DNA of 64,000 bases from Acidobacteriota bacterium (GTDB lineage Bacteria; Acidobacteriota; UBA6911): positions 1 to 64,000 of the forward strand of contig JAFGIY010000193.1 in assembly GCA_016929335.1 (NCBI GenBank), in the 5' to 3' direction. Positions 53,140 through 62,537 of the stretch are shown in pieces. The notes beneath the pieces were generated by a model. It did not search any database, had not been told where the DNA came from, and saw only the letters and a program-made list of their open reading frames with translations. Numbering within the stretch: position 1 is the stretch's first letter; each line of letters starts with the position of its first letter. The translations under genes and the position numbers were made by a program.

Positions 53140-53685
53140 ATGGATGAGTCTCAACGCGAACGGATAAAGGAGTTCATTAGAAGGAATGATCCGGACGCAT
53201 TGAACCTGATCTACGATGCAATGGGCAACCGGTTATACGGTCACGTTCTGGGTTTGGTCGGATCTGAGGCGGACGCGGAGGATATCATCCAGGACCTCTT
53301 TATCCGTTTGGCCCTTAAGCGTCGAAGCCTCCTGAATGCCGGCAATCTGGAGGCCTATATCTTTGCTATGGCACGCAATTTAGCCCGGGATGCGACCCGG
53401 CGGCGTCCGCGAAATATGATCAGCATGGATGAATATCCAAAGGTTCTGGAATACGAAGCGACCGCACAGGGTCCGGTGCACAATGATGGATCGTTGTTGA
53501 AGGCTCTGCTGGCTCTGCCGATAGCTCAGAGGGAAATCATTACCATGAAGTGCCTCGAGGCCATGTCCTTTGATGCCATTGCCAGATGCTTGGGTATTTC
53601 AATTAACACAGCTGCAAGTCGCCATCGATATGCGTTGAATAAGCTGCGACGTCGGGTGAAATCACATGAAACCAATACAAGATGA
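53140..53685 (+). CDS. ECF-type RNA polymerase sigma factor (second)
   Basis: A 181-residue sigma factor: region 2 (NLIYDAMGNRLYGHVLGLVGSEADAEDIIQDLFIRLALKR, YIFAMARNLARDATRR) and region 4 (LPIAQREIITMKCLEAMSFDAIARCLGISINTAASRHRYALNKLRR). ATG 53140 has GGCGGA about 10 nt upstream. The stop overlaps the next gene by 20 nt, indicating coupling. Confidence 0.9.
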   Translation: MDESQRERIKEFIRRNDPDALNLIYDAMGNRLYGHVLGLVGSEADAEDIIQDLFIRLALKRRSLLNAGNLEAYIFAMARNLARDATRRRPRNMISMDEYPKVLEYEATAQGPVHNDGSLLKALLALPIAQREIITMKCLEAMSFDAIARCLGISINTAASRHRYALNKLRRRVKSHETNTR

Positions 53686-54034
53686 CGAATTAGAACGGGC
53701 GCTAGCCCAACATCCCCTTAAGGGTCCGCGCGAAGGGTTGCGCGAGCGCGTTCTGACCAACAGCCAGGCAGCCTGGAGCCGGTCCGCTCCAATGCAGCGG
53801 GCATGTCGATTTCAAATCTCTTGGACATTAAGCGGTTGGCTGGCGATAGCGGCCACATTGCTCTTTCTGCTTAACATCGGAGTCGACTCTTTCAATCGAA
53901 ACTCGTTTCATACTCAATTTGGAGTGAACACTTCGAGAGATGACATCTCCAATATCACTGCGGTACAGGCTTTCGCCGATGCGCTTCGCCAGCAGACACA
54001 GGTACTACAGAGTTCAGAGTTTTTTTATCGCTAG
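53666..54034 (+). CDS. Short membrane protein, probable anti-sigma factor
   Basis: A 122-residue protein with a helical cytoplasmic part (DELERALAQHPLKGPREGLRERVLTNSQAAW), one membrane helix (LSGWLAIAATLLFLLNIGVD) and a ~45-residue periplasmic tail. It lacks the His/CxxC zinc site of ZAS proteins, but gene order and topology fit an anti-sigma partner. It is 10 bp upstream of the large protein at 54045. Confidence 0.65.
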   Translation: MKPIQDDELERALAQHPLKGPREGLRERVLTNSQAAWSRSAPMQRACRFQISWTLSGWLAIAATLLFLLNIGVDSFNRNSFHTQFGVNTSRDDISNITAVQAFADALRQQTQVLQSSEFFYR

Positions 54035-54044
54035 AGGAAGGAAC

Positions 54045-55388
54045 ATGAAGATCGCAAAGTGGTGTGCAATGGGAATGGGAATTTTCCTTGTTCTGGCCTT
54101 CCTCGCTGCACTAATATCCAACATCGTCTTCGCCCATCAATTCCGGAAAACCCTCGCGAGGCTTCAGGTAGAAGGCCGTCCCGTGACTATTGCTGAGTTT
54201 AAACCCGCCCCGATTCCTGTGGACCGGAATGCAGCGCCGCTGTTTGGGAAAGCGGTATTATTGCTTACAAACAAGCCCGTATCGACCGCTATTCAAGAGC
54301 TATCTAGACTGGCACACGAAAATTTCACTCTTGGCCCTCGGGATTTTTCGGAGAATAAGAGAAACATGCTGATGCGCCTTATCGAGGAACCGGAAAACAA
54401 AGCGTTGCTTGCGATTTTAAGACAGGCTGCAGAAAAGCCCAACTATAATGCCCAGCTGGAATATGAAAAGGCGCCTGCATTCCGGACACCCAATTTTCTC
54501 GCGACGCGGCAACTCATAGAAATCCTGTCCCTTAAGGCTGAGGCAGCAGCCTATGCAGGGAAAAGCAAAGATGCCGGACAAGCACTGCTTGATGGCTTCC
54601 GGCTGTCCTATCTCTTGAAGCAGGAACCGCTCATGATCCAATTACTCTTGTCCGTGGCATCTGACCGAATCATGATCAATAGCCTATGTCGGATAACCAA
54701 TAATTTGGATTTGCCTGCCGATACCCTTCAGTCGCTCGAAACGGAACTCGAAGGCCACCTTGATGACACGGCGTTTGTGCGCGCGATGGATGAAAGCCGC
54801 GTAATTACAGCCCTGGCAGGGTATCAGATTCTGCTAAATGGCACGTATCGTGAAATCCAGATGGTAATCAATGACAAAGGGATACCGCCTCCGATTATTT
54901 TGCTTTACCGCATGTCCGGGTTGCTGCATCGCGACATGGCTGTCTTGCTAACATTGCAGGCTGGCATTCAGGACAAATGCAGGATGCCTTCGGACAAGGT
55001 CCTTGTGTCACTGCGCCAAAACCCTATGGAGAAGCAGATTCCAGTATTCTGTCCTATCAGCGGCATAGGGCTTCGAGCATTAGAGCCGGTCCTAAATACT
55101 AAAGCCCGATACGAAGCCATACTGCAGGTGACTCGGGTGGGATTAGCCCTGAAACGATATAAGATGGCTCATGGAGTTTATCCGGACGCATTGACCTACC
55201 TGGAGCCTGCGTTCCCGGGTAAGCTTCCGAAGGATCCCTGCAGCGGCAATGACCTTCTGTACCGGAAGGAAGGCGAGGGATTTCTTCTTTACAGCGTAGG
55301 CAGCGACCTGCAGGATAATCGGGGTGCAGAGCCCAATCTAAAATCCCCGTCTGCGCCGTATGACATTGCCTGGAAGTCGATGCGCTAG
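54045..55388 (+). CDS. Large membrane-anchored protein of unknown function with pilin-like C-terminus
   Basis: A 447-residue protein: one N-terminal helix (MGIFLVLAFLAALISNIVF), a long helical periplasmic region (QTLETELEG-like segments, AAAYAGKSKDAGQALLDGFRLS), and a C-terminal stretch resembling GspG/pseudopilin ends (GLALKRYKMAHGVYPDALTYLEP, GKLPKDPCSGNDLLYRKEGEGFLLYSVGSDLQDNRG). ATG 54045 follows AGGAAGGAAC. It is the third gene after the sigma/anti-sigma pair, so is likely a target or sensor of it. Such proteins are common in Acidobacteriota and Planctomycetota but uncharacterised. Confidence 0.7.
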   Translation: MKIAKWCAMGMGIFLVLAFLAALISNIVFAHQFRKTLARLQVEGRPVTIAEFKPAPIPVDRNAAPLFGKAVLLLTNKPVSTAIQELSRLAHENFTLGPRDFSENKRNMLMRLIEEPENKALLAILRQAAEKPNYNAQLEYEKAPAFRTPNFLATRQLIEILSLKAEAAAYAGKSKDAGQALLDGFRLSYLLKQEPLMIQLLLSVASDRIMINSLCRITNNLDLPADTLQSLETELEGHLDDTAFVRAMDESRVITALAGYQILLNGTYREIQMVINDKGIPPPIILLYRMSGLLHRDMAVLLTLQAGIQDKCRMPSDKVLVSLRQNPMEKQIPVFCPISGIGLRALEPVLNTKARYEAILQVTRVGLALKRYKMAHGVYPDALTYLEPAFPGKLPKDPCSGNDLLYRKEGEGFLLYSVGSDLQDNRGAEPNLKSPSAPYDIAWKSMR

Positions 55389-55457
55389 TGTGCAAAAAAT
55401 ACTTTACCCGTTAGTCCGGCTTTTCTCGAAACCGGGAACAAGAAATCCCAAGTCCCC

Positions 55458-55506
55458 GGCCAAATGGGAAGCTACTCCCTTACAGTCACTTGGCCGGTTA
55501 TGTCGC
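55458..55506. repeat. Inverted repeat between convergent genes
   Basis: CCGGCCAA near 55458 pairs with TTGGCCGG near 55491-55500, with a loop of about 26 nt, in the 160-bp gap between convergent genes. It may serve as a bidirectional transcript end. The stem is short and no T-run follows. Confidence 0.4.
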
Positions 55507-55548
55507 GTAACCGTTTCCCGCGAGAAATAGTTGAATAATTTATAGACG

Positions 55549-57165
55549 CTATTTTCGTGGCGCCTTTATTTCGACGCCGCCCTGGTGCAGCATGAGATGA
55601 GTCACTGTTCCGTTATCATCCTTAAGGAATTCGATTTCGGCCTCCATCAATTTGGGAAAGAATTTCGTTTCCGTCTCGGCAAAGATGGGAATCTTCGGCT
55701 GTCCCGTTGCCTGCGAAATCAACTGATCACCCTCCAGTGTAATAACCAGATCAAATCCCGGTTGAAGCTCGTAGGCGCCGACATATTGCGCCAGGATTCG
55801 GGGAGGAACGGCAATTTCTTTTCGCACGGCAACATGGTCGCTGATTCTGGGAGCCTTCGTATCCCGTCCGTTCTGATGCAGAATCAAGCTAACGATCGTA
55901 TCTTCCGGGCCCCTGGTAAATTCAATTTCGGCGTTGACGACTTTGTAGAAAAAACCGGTTTCCGTGTGGGGGAACACCGGCGCTTTGCCTTGTCCGGACA
56001 CCTGCGCCATCAGCTGGTCTCCTTCCAGCGTTATCATCATATTGACTTTCGGCGCCAGCTCGTAGGTCCCGACATATCGTCTCAATATTTCGGGCAGAAC
56101 GGCGACCTCTTTCCGCTCTGAAGGAAGCACAACTGTCTCACCGCGCGCCAGCGAAACCAGATTCCTGCTGATCTGCTCGGGAGCGGATCCTTGCAGGTTT
56201 CCAAGGACCACCACCGTCAACTTGTCATCAGGGATATAGGCCAGATATGTATTGAAGCCTTCGATACCTCCGCCGTGCTCAATCACCTTTCGCCCGTTGA
56301 CTATGTGCACTGCAAGGCCAAAAGCATAATTGTCCTTGAACGGTGTCGTCATTTTTGTCAACGACTTAGCCGAGATCAGTTTGCCGTTGAGAAGGCCCAG
56401 TTCCCAGCACAACAGGTCTTCGGTTGTGGAGTATAAAGCGCCGGCAGAAAACGGAACGCTCATGTGAATAAAACCGGCATTCAGAGGCCCGTCCGGGCCG
56501 GGCGCGTAGCCGGATGCACGGTGTGCGATAATGCCGGAGTTCGAATCATAGCCTGTGTCCTTCATGTCCAGGGGCTGGAATATGTTTTTGTGGATGAAAT
56601 CCTGGTAGGTCTCTCCACTGACTTTTTCTATCAGGTATCCGAGCAGAACATAGCCGGAATTGCTGTATTGCATTTTTTCGCCCGAAGCAAATTCGAGAGG
56701 CCTGTCGCGAAACAATGCGACAAGTTGTTCGGGAGTAGCGGGGAAGGGCTTCAGCCTGGGGTATTCCGGATAATTAGTAAAGCTGGGGATGCCGGATGTG
56801 TGGGTTAACACATGGAAGATCGTGACCTTGTCCCATGCAGCCGGGGCATCCGGCAAATATTTGCCAATGGGATCCTCGATGTTCAGCTTGCCCCTTTCTT
56901 CCAAAAGCAATACGGCAGCGGCTGTAAATTGCTTGGTGATGGAGCCGAGTCGGAACCTGGTCCGGGGAGTGTTTGGAATATTCCACTCGAGATTGGCCGA
57001 TCCATAGCCTTTGGTAAACAAGACATCGTTTCCTCGGGCCACAAGCACGGATCCCATAAATTGCCCTTTGGAAACATAGGACTGGACGACCTGATCCATG
57101 CGCGCTGCATCCTGCGCATAGCAGGTTGTCAGAAGAAACCAAGCTATTACAATGTAACGCAGCAT
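55549..57165 (-). CDS. Serine hydrolase (class C beta-lactamase type) with tandem C-terminal repeats
   Basis: A 538-residue exported protein (signal YIVIAWFLLTTCYA). The catalytic domain has SITKQFTAA (SxxK), YSNSGYVLL (YxN) and HGGGIEGF. After residue ~370 come two ~85-residue homologous repeats, each starting ..ILRRYVGTYEL / ..ILAQYVGAYEL and containing ITLEGDQL and F-Y/F-..EIEF. These are the DUF3471-like tails seen in Acidobacteriota hydrolases; tandem duplication is less usual. It probably cleaves esters or D-amino-acid peptides in the periplasm. ATG 57165 has GGGGGAG upstream. Confidence 0.88.
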   Translation of the reverse strand: MLRYIVIAWFLLTTCYAQDAARMDQVVQSYVSKGQFMGSVLVARGNDVLFTKGYGSANLEWNIPNTPRTRFRLGSITKQFTAAAVLLLEERGKLNIEDPIGKYLPDAPAAWDKVTIFHVLTHTSGIPSFTNYPEYPRLKPFPATPEQLVALFRDRPLEFASGEKMQYSNSGYVLLGYLIEKVSGETYQDFIHKNIFQPLDMKDTGYDSNSGIIAHRASGYAPGPDGPLNAGFIHMSVPFSAGALYSTTEDLLCWELGLLNGKLISAKSLTKMTTPFKDNYAFGLAVHIVNGRKVIEHGGGIEGFNTYLAYIPDDKLTVVVLGNLQGSAPEQISRNLVSLARGETVVLPSERKEVAVLPEILRRYVGTYELAPKVNMMITLEGDQLMAQVSGQGKAPVFPHTETGFFYKVVNAEIEFTRGPEDTIVSLILHQNGRDTKAPRISDHVAVRKEIAVPPRILAQYVGAYELQPGFDLVITLEGDQLISQATGQPKIPIFAETETKFFPKLMEAEIEFLKDDNGTVTHLMLHQGGVEIKAPRK

Positions 57166-57426
57166 AGTGTCAATCTCCCCCAAAATGGAGTATCTGGCCA
57201 TACTAGTTTCAAACTACGTAATCTTCCGCTGATTGATAATATCAGATAACCGGCAGAGCATATCTTAAGGATTGCACACCAAGGCAAAGCATTTATGCTG
57301 CGGACTCCATTAACCGAATGCAGTGACCGGCCGAACCCACGGCCTTTGGCCGTGCGACCCTGATAGGCTAAGCCGTTCCGTCGAGCTGTTGAAATGGGAA
57401 GATATATTACAAAGCGAAGATTATTT

Positions 57427-57546
57427 TCGGGGTCGGGGTCGCTATCGGTATCGGGGTCGAACAGAAATGATATTAGGTACGAACACAATTGATATGATTC
57501 ATGGTTAAAAGCCAACCCCGATACCGACTCCGACCCCGACCCCCGA
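57427..57546. repeat. Large REP-like inverted repeat with GGGGTCG units
   Basis: The left arm (57427-57457) carries GGGGTCGGGGTCG and TATCGGTATCGGGGT; the right arm (57515-57546) is its near-perfect complement (ACCCCGATACCG, CCGACCCCGACCCC). About 57 AT-rich bases separate the arms. The unit ATCGGGGTCG also occurs in the palindrome at 9910-9959. It looks like a mobile extragenic palindrome of the REP or MITE kind. Confidence 0.75.
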
Positions 57547-57549
57547 GAT

Positions 57550-57575
57550 AAAAAAGTCGCCCCGTCGTGCGGGGC
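57550..57575 (-). terminator. Intrinsic-terminator-like hairpin on the minus strand
   Basis: Read on the minus strand, GCCCCG-CACGA-CGGGGC is followed by GAC and six T's. The form is right for an intrinsic terminator, but no minus-strand gene lies upstream of it (cydA starts at 57858 on plus). It may belong to the repeat or to an undetected small transcript. Confidence 0.4.
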
Positions 57576-57857
57576 AAGCCAAAGCCACTCCTTCGAGAGG
57601 TGGTTGATTACTTGCGGCTTCTGCATCCCATAACTGTCTCGCTGATATGGCAAATGGCTGTTTCTCTTTTGCTGAACGGATCATTTGACTCCATCCCCCA
57701 AAAAATGCGCTTGTCTGCAGGAATCAGATCCGCATAATAGGAATAGCCTGGGTGATATGGCGAAAGATCCCCCCTGAATTCCGTGCATGCGCAACTCATC
57801 CCAGCGATCGGAACGCTGAGGGCAGTTATTTTTGAACTAAGGCCGGGAGAATTCAAA

Positions 57858-59231
57858 ATGGACTCTGTACTTCTTGCGCGAATCCAATTCGCGTTCACTG
57901 TAGGATTTCACTATATTTTCCCACCGCTGACCATCGGCATGAGCTGGATCATTTTCCATTTCATGAATCGATACCGGAAAACGGGCGATGAGCAATATGC
58001 TCAGCACGCCCGGTTTTGGACGAAGCTGTTTGCCATTTCCTTTGTGGTGGGCGTGGCAACCGGCATTACGATGGAATTTCAGTCGGGCACCAACTGGTCG
58101 GAATTTTCGCGCTTCGCAGGCAGCATGTTCGGAGTCGCGCTGGCGGCCGAGGGCATACTGGCTTTCTTCATGGAATCAACCTTCACGGGCGTGCTGCTAT
58201 TCGGCTGGGGCAAATTATCGAAACGAGTCCTGACCCTGGCCGCATTCCTGGTTGCATTCGGAGCGACGGCTTCAGGTCTCATGATTATAGTTGTCAATTC
58301 CTGGATGCAAACGCCGGCGGGTTTCGAGGTAGATCCCCAGACTCAACGCGCCGTCATGACCGATTTCTGGGCGGCATTCTTCAACCCATCGACCATGCCG
58401 CGTTTTGTTCATACCATCGTCGGAGCTTTGGCTACGGGCGCCTTCTTTATTATGGGTGTCAGCGCGTACTACCTGTTGAAAGGCCGCTACATGAGCTTTG
58501 CCAAGCGCTCGCTGAAGGTGTCGCTTCTGGTCGCGCTTGTTGCTTCCATTGCGCAACCGCTCACGGGACACTGGCATGGGCATCAAGTATGGCAAACTCA
58601 ACCCATCAAGATGGCGGCATACGAGGGACTGTTTGAGAGCGAAGCCAATCCAATGTTGCTGGCATTCGGTTTCATAGACAAAGAAGGGCGCACGGTCCAT
58701 CTTCCGATCGGTGTCCCCAATTTCCTGTCCATCTTCCTTGACTTCAATCCGGATACCGTCATCCAGGGATTGAATGAATTCCCCGAAGAGGACTGGCCGC
58801 CTCTTGCGCTGACGTTTTATCCTTTCCATCTTATGAGCTTGCTTGGTTTTTATTCGATTGGATTGACGATTCTGGGAATTTATCTTCTATGGCGCCGGAA
58901 ACTGCACCAGAACCGGTTGTTTCTTCGCCTCGCTTTGCTTTCCATTCCCGTGCCTTTCATCGCCAACGAACTGGGGTGGATTGCGGCAGAAGTGGGGCGT
59001 CAGCCATGGGTTGTATATGGTTTGAACTCCATGAGAACAGCCCTCGTCGCTTCTCCGACTGTCTCGGCCGGAGAGATCCTTTTCTCGCTGGTCATGTTCT
59101 CTCTGCTCTATCTATTGATGTTTCTTCTCTGGATCTTTCTGCTCGGCAGGACTATTCGAAAAGGGCCCTTCGAGGAAAGGGCCGGGATGCAAGCCATGGA
59201 AGGCGGGCTTGGGGAGGAGGTGGCGCCATGA
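57858..59231 (+). CDS. cydA: Cytochrome bd ubiquinol oxidase subunit I
   Basis: A 457-residue membrane protein: RIQFAFTVGFHYIFPPLTIGMSW with the heme b595/d axial histidine near residue 19, LTGHWHGHQVWQTQPIKMAAYEG, and GRQPWVVYGLNSMRTA before the last helices. The Q-loop is short, as in the CIO-like group. It reduces O2 to water using quinol. Such oxidases resist sulfide and cyanide, which fits the persulfide genes next door. ATG 57858 follows GGGAG. It overlaps cydB by 4 nt. Confidence 0.96.
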   Translation: MDSVLLARIQFAFTVGFHYIFPPLTIGMSWIIFHFMNRYRKTGDEQYAQHARFWTKLFAISFVVGVATGITMEFQSGTNWSEFSRFAGSMFGVALAAEGILAFFMESTFTGVLLFGWGKLSKRVLTLAAFLVAFGATASGLMIIVVNSWMQTPAGFEVDPQTQRAVMTDFWAAFFNPSTMPRFVHTIVGALATGAFFIMGVSAYYLLKGRYMSFAKRSLKVSLLVALVASIAQPLTGHWHGHQVWQTQPIKMAAYEGLFESEANPMLLAFGFIDKEGRTVHLPIGVPNFLSIFLDFNPDTVIQGLNEFPEEDWPPLALTFYPFHLMSLLGFYSIGLTILGIYLLWRRKLHQNRLFLRLALLSIPVPFIANELGWIAAEVGRQPWVVYGLNSMRTALVASPTVSAGEILFSLVMFSLLYLLMFLLWIFLLGRTIRKGPFEERAGMQAMEGGLGEEVAP

Positions 59232-60253
59232 CGATACTGGGCATAATCTGGTTTTTCCTGTTGGGAGTGCTATTCATCGGTTACTCCATCCTCGACGGTT
59301 TCGATCTGGGAGTCGGCGTCTGGCATCTGCGCGGCAGGCGCGATGAGGAACGCCGGACCATGCTGAACTCCATCGGCCCGGTCTGGGACGGGAACGAGGT
59401 CTGGCTGATCTCGGCCGGCGGTGTGCTGTTCGGGGCTTTCCCGTCCGTCTACGCCACGGTGTTCAGCGGCTTTTACTTGGCACTGATGCTTATTCTGCTC
59501 GTGCTGATGCTGCGGGCTATTGCGTTCGAGTTTCGCAGCAAACACGAATCGCCGCGATGGCGAAATACCTGGGACATCGTGTTTTCGCTTTCGAGCATTG
59601 TCGCCACCATTCTGTTCGGCGTTGCATTGGGAAATATTCTGCGGGGCGTTCCTCTGGACAAAAATGCTCTTTATACGGCCGGCTTTCTCGCGCTGCTGAA
59701 TCCGTATGCGCTGCTCATCGGCGTGCTTTCACTGGCAATGTTCGCCTATCACGGCGCGCTTTATATCGTCATGAAAGCGCCGGGCGAGCTGGAAAACCGG
59801 GCTCGCGGATGGGCCGGCACGGCCGGTATGGCTTACCTGATTTTGTTTGTTATTGCATCCGTTTTTACAGCGTTTTTTCAGCCCCATCTCCTGCGCAACT
59901 ACGGACGTTTCCCGGCTTTGTGGGCGCTCCCCATAATCACCATTTGCATGATCGTATTCTCCACTGCTCAGCATCGCCGCGGCCGCTGCAGGAGCTCATT
60001 CATAGCTTCGAGCGCATCGATCGCTCTGATGTGGCTCATGGTGGGAGCCGGTCTGTACCCCAACCTTGTGCCGGCGTTGGGAATGCCTGAGCGAAGCATT
60101 AATATAGCCAATGGCGCTTCTTCGGACAGCACGCTGTTGGCTATGCTGGTAATTGCGGTGCTGTTCCTACCCCTGGTCGTGGGCTATACAATCTGGGTCT
60201 ATAGGGTTTTTAAGGGAAAAGTAGACGTATCTTCGGAGTATGCCCACTATTGA
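59228..60253 (+). CDS. cydB: Cytochrome bd ubiquinol oxidase subunit II
   Basis: A 341-residue membrane protein with GYSILDGFDLGVGV, RTMLNSIGPVWDGNEVWLISAGG and AFPSVYATVFSGFYLALML, all typical of CydB. The ATG at 59228 overlaps the cydA stop (ATGA); the open frame continues back to 58889 inside cydA and is not used. No CydX-like small frame is evident after it. Its end converges on the SulP gene. Confidence 0.96.
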   Translation: MTILGIIWFFLLGVLFIGYSILDGFDLGVGVWHLRGRRDEERRTMLNSIGPVWDGNEVWLISAGGVLFGAFPSVYATVFSGFYLALMLILLVLMLRAIAFEFRSKHESPRWRNTWDIVFSLSSIVATILFGVALGNILRGVPLDKNALYTAGFLALLNPYALLIGVLSLAMFAYHGALYIVMKAPGELENRARGWAGTAGMAYLILFVIASVFTAFFQPHLLRNYGRFPALWALPIITICMIVFSTAQHRRGRCRSSFIASSASIALMWLMVGAGLYPNLVPALGMPERSINIANGASSDSTLLAMLVIAVLFLPLVVGYTIWVYRVFKGKVDVSSEYAHY

Positions 60254-60290
60254 CGGACAGATCTATAGGACTTTCTTTCTTGCATCGCCG

Positions 60291-61961
60291 CTAAAAGCCG
60301 GTTTGCCCTATCCCCCGCAGGGCGTGTTGAATGGAAAGGTAATTGATGCGATTGCCGTATTTCTGTTCCCACCCTGCATGGGTTACCAGGTCTCGCACAG
60401 GTCCCTTCATGGATGCAAAGGAAAAGCGTATCCCCTGGTGTCCATAAGCCTCCATGAGATTTTCCAGCTCATCAATGGAAACGGCATCGATATCGTTCAC
60501 GCCGGACAGGTCCATGATAATCTCTTTGATTTGAGGACGGCCTGCCAGGTCCTTCGCAATTCGATCTTCCAGAAATTTCATATTTGCAAAATAAAGAGAA
60601 GCATCTACGCGAAGAATCAAGATTTCCGGAAATATCTTAACCTGCGGATAGCGCTTGATATTTCTGAAGACTCCTTCGGATTCCAGATAACCCAGTTCGG
60701 CGGTATGAGGATAGGCGCTTTTCCAGATAAAAAGGATCAGCGAAAAGACCATGCCGATCAACAATCCCTGCTCCAGGCCGATGGTCAAGGTGCAGATAAA
60801 TGTGACCAGAAACATCCATCCATCGGCTTTCTTCAACCTGAAGAGATGAATTGCCTCTCTATAATCCACAAGGCCGCTGACGGCTGCCACGATAATCGCT
60901 CCAAGAACTGCATTGGGCAGATAGTAAAATAGGGGGGTCAGCGCCACAAGAATCAGCAGTATGGTTACGGCTGTGATGACGGCAGCAAGTTGAGTGCGGG
61001 CTCCGGCCTGATGATTCACCGCTGTTCTCGAGAGTCCTCCTGTGACCGGGTAGCCTGAGAAAAAGGCGCTGACCAGGTTGGCGGCGCCCAAACCTGTCAA
61101 TTCGCGGTCCGGGTCCACTTTGTAGCCGGATTTGGCTGCGATATATTTCGCTACCGAAATCGATTCCATATAGCCCACAAAAACGATGACCAGTGCATTG
61201 GGAATGAGCGCCCGCACCGACGCGAGATTGTACTCGGGCATGGAAAAAGGAGGCAGACCCCGGGGTACATGTCCCACGGTCTTAAGACCGAACTCGGAAA
61301 GGCCGAAATAGGCGGCCAGTGTTCCGGCAACAACAAAAAGCATCGCGGAAGGGAAATGCGGATGCTTTATCCTGAAAAAACAGAGGCCGGCAATGCAGAC
61401 AATACCGACAGCCAATGTCGGGATATTTGTTTTGCCGGCATGCCGGATAATGTCTCCCAGAAGCACGAATACGGATTGTTCATTCCCCAGGGAAATGCCC
61501 AGCAGATGCTTCATCTGGCTGAGGGCAATGATTATTGCTGCAGCGGATGTAAAGCCGCTGATGACGGCATGGGAGAAAAAGTTGATCAGAAATCCGAGCC
61601 GAACCATTCCCGCCACCAGCTGGATCACGCCGACCATGAAGCTTAAAAGTAGGACTATTGATAAATATTCTGCCGATCCGGGTTGAGCGATTGCCGAACA
61701 GGAGGCAAAAACCAGAAGCGAAATCATTGCCACCGGTCCGACGGCGAGGTGGCGGGATGATCCCAGGAGGGCGTATGCGATCAAAGGAAGAACGGAAGCA
61801 TAGAGCCCGATTACAGGCGACAATCCTGCCAGCATCGCATACGCCATGCCTTGTGGAACAAGCATGACGGCTATCGTCAGTCCTGCCGAAATATCTGCCG
61901 GTAAATCGGATTTCTTATACCGAATAAGCCACTCGAGCGGCAAAGCAGTGGCTTTCGACAT
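60291..61961 (-). CDS. SulP-family anion transporter with STAS domain
   Basis: A 556-residue protein: membrane part with AGLTIAVMLVPQGMAYAMLAGLSPVIGLYASVLPLIAYALLGSSRHLAVGPVAMISLL and FSGYPVTGGLSRTAVNHQAGARTQLA, and a C-terminal STAS domain (ILILRVDASLYFANMKFLEDRI, IIMDLSGVNDIDAVSIDELENL). SulP proteins carry sulfate, bicarbonate or related anions. It starts 2 bp downstream of a YeeE/YedE-like gene, so sulfate or another sulfur anion is the likely cargo. Confidence 0.93.
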   Translation of the reverse strand: MSKATALPLEWLIRYKKSDLPADISAGLTIAVMLVPQGMAYAMLAGLSPVIGLYASVLPLIAYALLGSSRHLAVGPVAMISLLVFASCSAIAQPGSAEYLSIVLLLSFMVGVIQLVAGMVRLGFLINFFSHAVISGFTSAAAIIIALSQMKHLLGISLGNEQSVFVLLGDIIRHAGKTNIPTLAVGIVCIAGLCFFRIKHPHFPSAMLFVVAGTLAAYFGLSEFGLKTVGHVPRGLPPFSMPEYNLASVRALIPNALVIVFVGYMESISVAKYIAAKSGYKVDPDRELTGLGAANLVSAFFSGYPVTGGLSRTAVNHQAGARTQLAAVITAVTILLILVALTPLFYYLPNAVLGAIIVAAVSGLVDYREAIHLFRLKKADGWMFLVTFICTLTIGLEQGLLIGMVFSLILFIWKSAYPHTAELGYLESEGVFRNIKRYPQVKIFPEILILRVDASLYFANMKFLEDRIAKDLAGRPQIKEIIMDLSGVNDIDAVSIDELENLMEAYGHQGIRFSFASMKGPVRDLVTHAGWEQKYGNRINYLSIQHALRGIGQTGF

Positions 61962-61963
61962 AG

Positions 61964-62521
61964 CTATGTCCCCGATTTTTCGATGAAATGCAACAAGGCA
62001 ATAATCATGATGGCCACTGCGGCCACAATAATCCAGTGATTGACTTTCAACAGCTCCGGCAGCGTCATTTCGCCGAAGTTGCCTTTGCTTAAAACAGGTT
62101 TGTGAATCTTATGGTAGATTGACGCGAATAGTCCCGCACCGATCAAAATGCCGACCACACCGCCGAGAAGCGCATCCAGACATCCCTGACCGATGGCGCC
62201 GGCGGCCGTGCCGGGGCAATATCCCAACGTGCCGAAACCGATTCCAAAGATCAAACCCCCGATGACGCTCGATCCAACCGATCCCGGTTTTGGATGAAGC
62301 CGGGCCAATCCCATGCTCCGGAGCAGATGCACTCCGATCATGCCGGTAAGCACTGCGCTAAGCATGATCTTCACAACGGTGAAATCATTGAGAAGCAGCT
62401 GGTTGATTATGACATCGTATGTGGTAACTCCTCCTTTTTGGAGCAGGAAGCCGAAGCAGATCCCGAGCAGGAGGCCCAGGATCAGCTGAATTTTGTTATT
62501 TGCATGAATGGATTTCAGCAT
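61964..62521 (-). CDS. Half-size YeeE/YedE (TsuA-type) transporter, second half
   Basis: A 185-residue membrane protein with four or five helices and the family motif GIGFGTLGYCPGTAAGAIGQG carrying the conserved cysteine. It corresponds to one half of the thiosulfate transporter TsuA. ATG 62521 follows GGAGG; the frame stays open to 62713 without signals. It lies 16 bp downstream of the other half. Confidence 0.88.
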   Translation of the reverse strand: MLKSIHANNKIQLILGLLLGICFGFLLQKGGVTTYDVIINQLLLNDFTVVKIMLSAVLTGMIGVHLLRSMGLARLHPKPGSVGSSVIGGLIFGIGFGTLGYCPGTAAGAIGQGCLDALLGGVVGILIGAGLFASIYHKIHKPVLSKGNFGEMTLPELLKVNHWIIVAAVAIMIIALLHFIEKSGT

Positions 62522-62537
62522 TGCGCCTCCTTTCGGC

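Larger units (their letters stand above)
57166..57857. other. Repeat-rich intergenic region before cydA
   Basis: 692 bp without a supportable gene. It holds a hairpin CACGGCC-TTT-GGCCGTG (57338-57354), the large GGGGTCG palindrome (57427-57546), a minus-strand terminator-like hairpin (57550-57575) and the upstream region of cydA. The open frame 57147-57653 runs across these palindromes and is not a gene. Confidence 0.6.

Noticed and set aside
56533..56548. GTTCGAATC-like string resembling a tRNA T-arm
   Set aside because: It lies inside the serine hydrolase coding sequence and no acceptor or anticodon stem can be formed around it.
57147..57653. 168-residue minus-strand frame upstream of the serine hydrolase
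   Set aside because: It translates palindromic REP sequence (Gly/Ser-rich artefact) and overlaps the hydrolase start region.
60240..60932. 230-residue plus-strand frame after cydB
   Set aside because: It lies opposite the SulP STAS domain and has no recognisable features.
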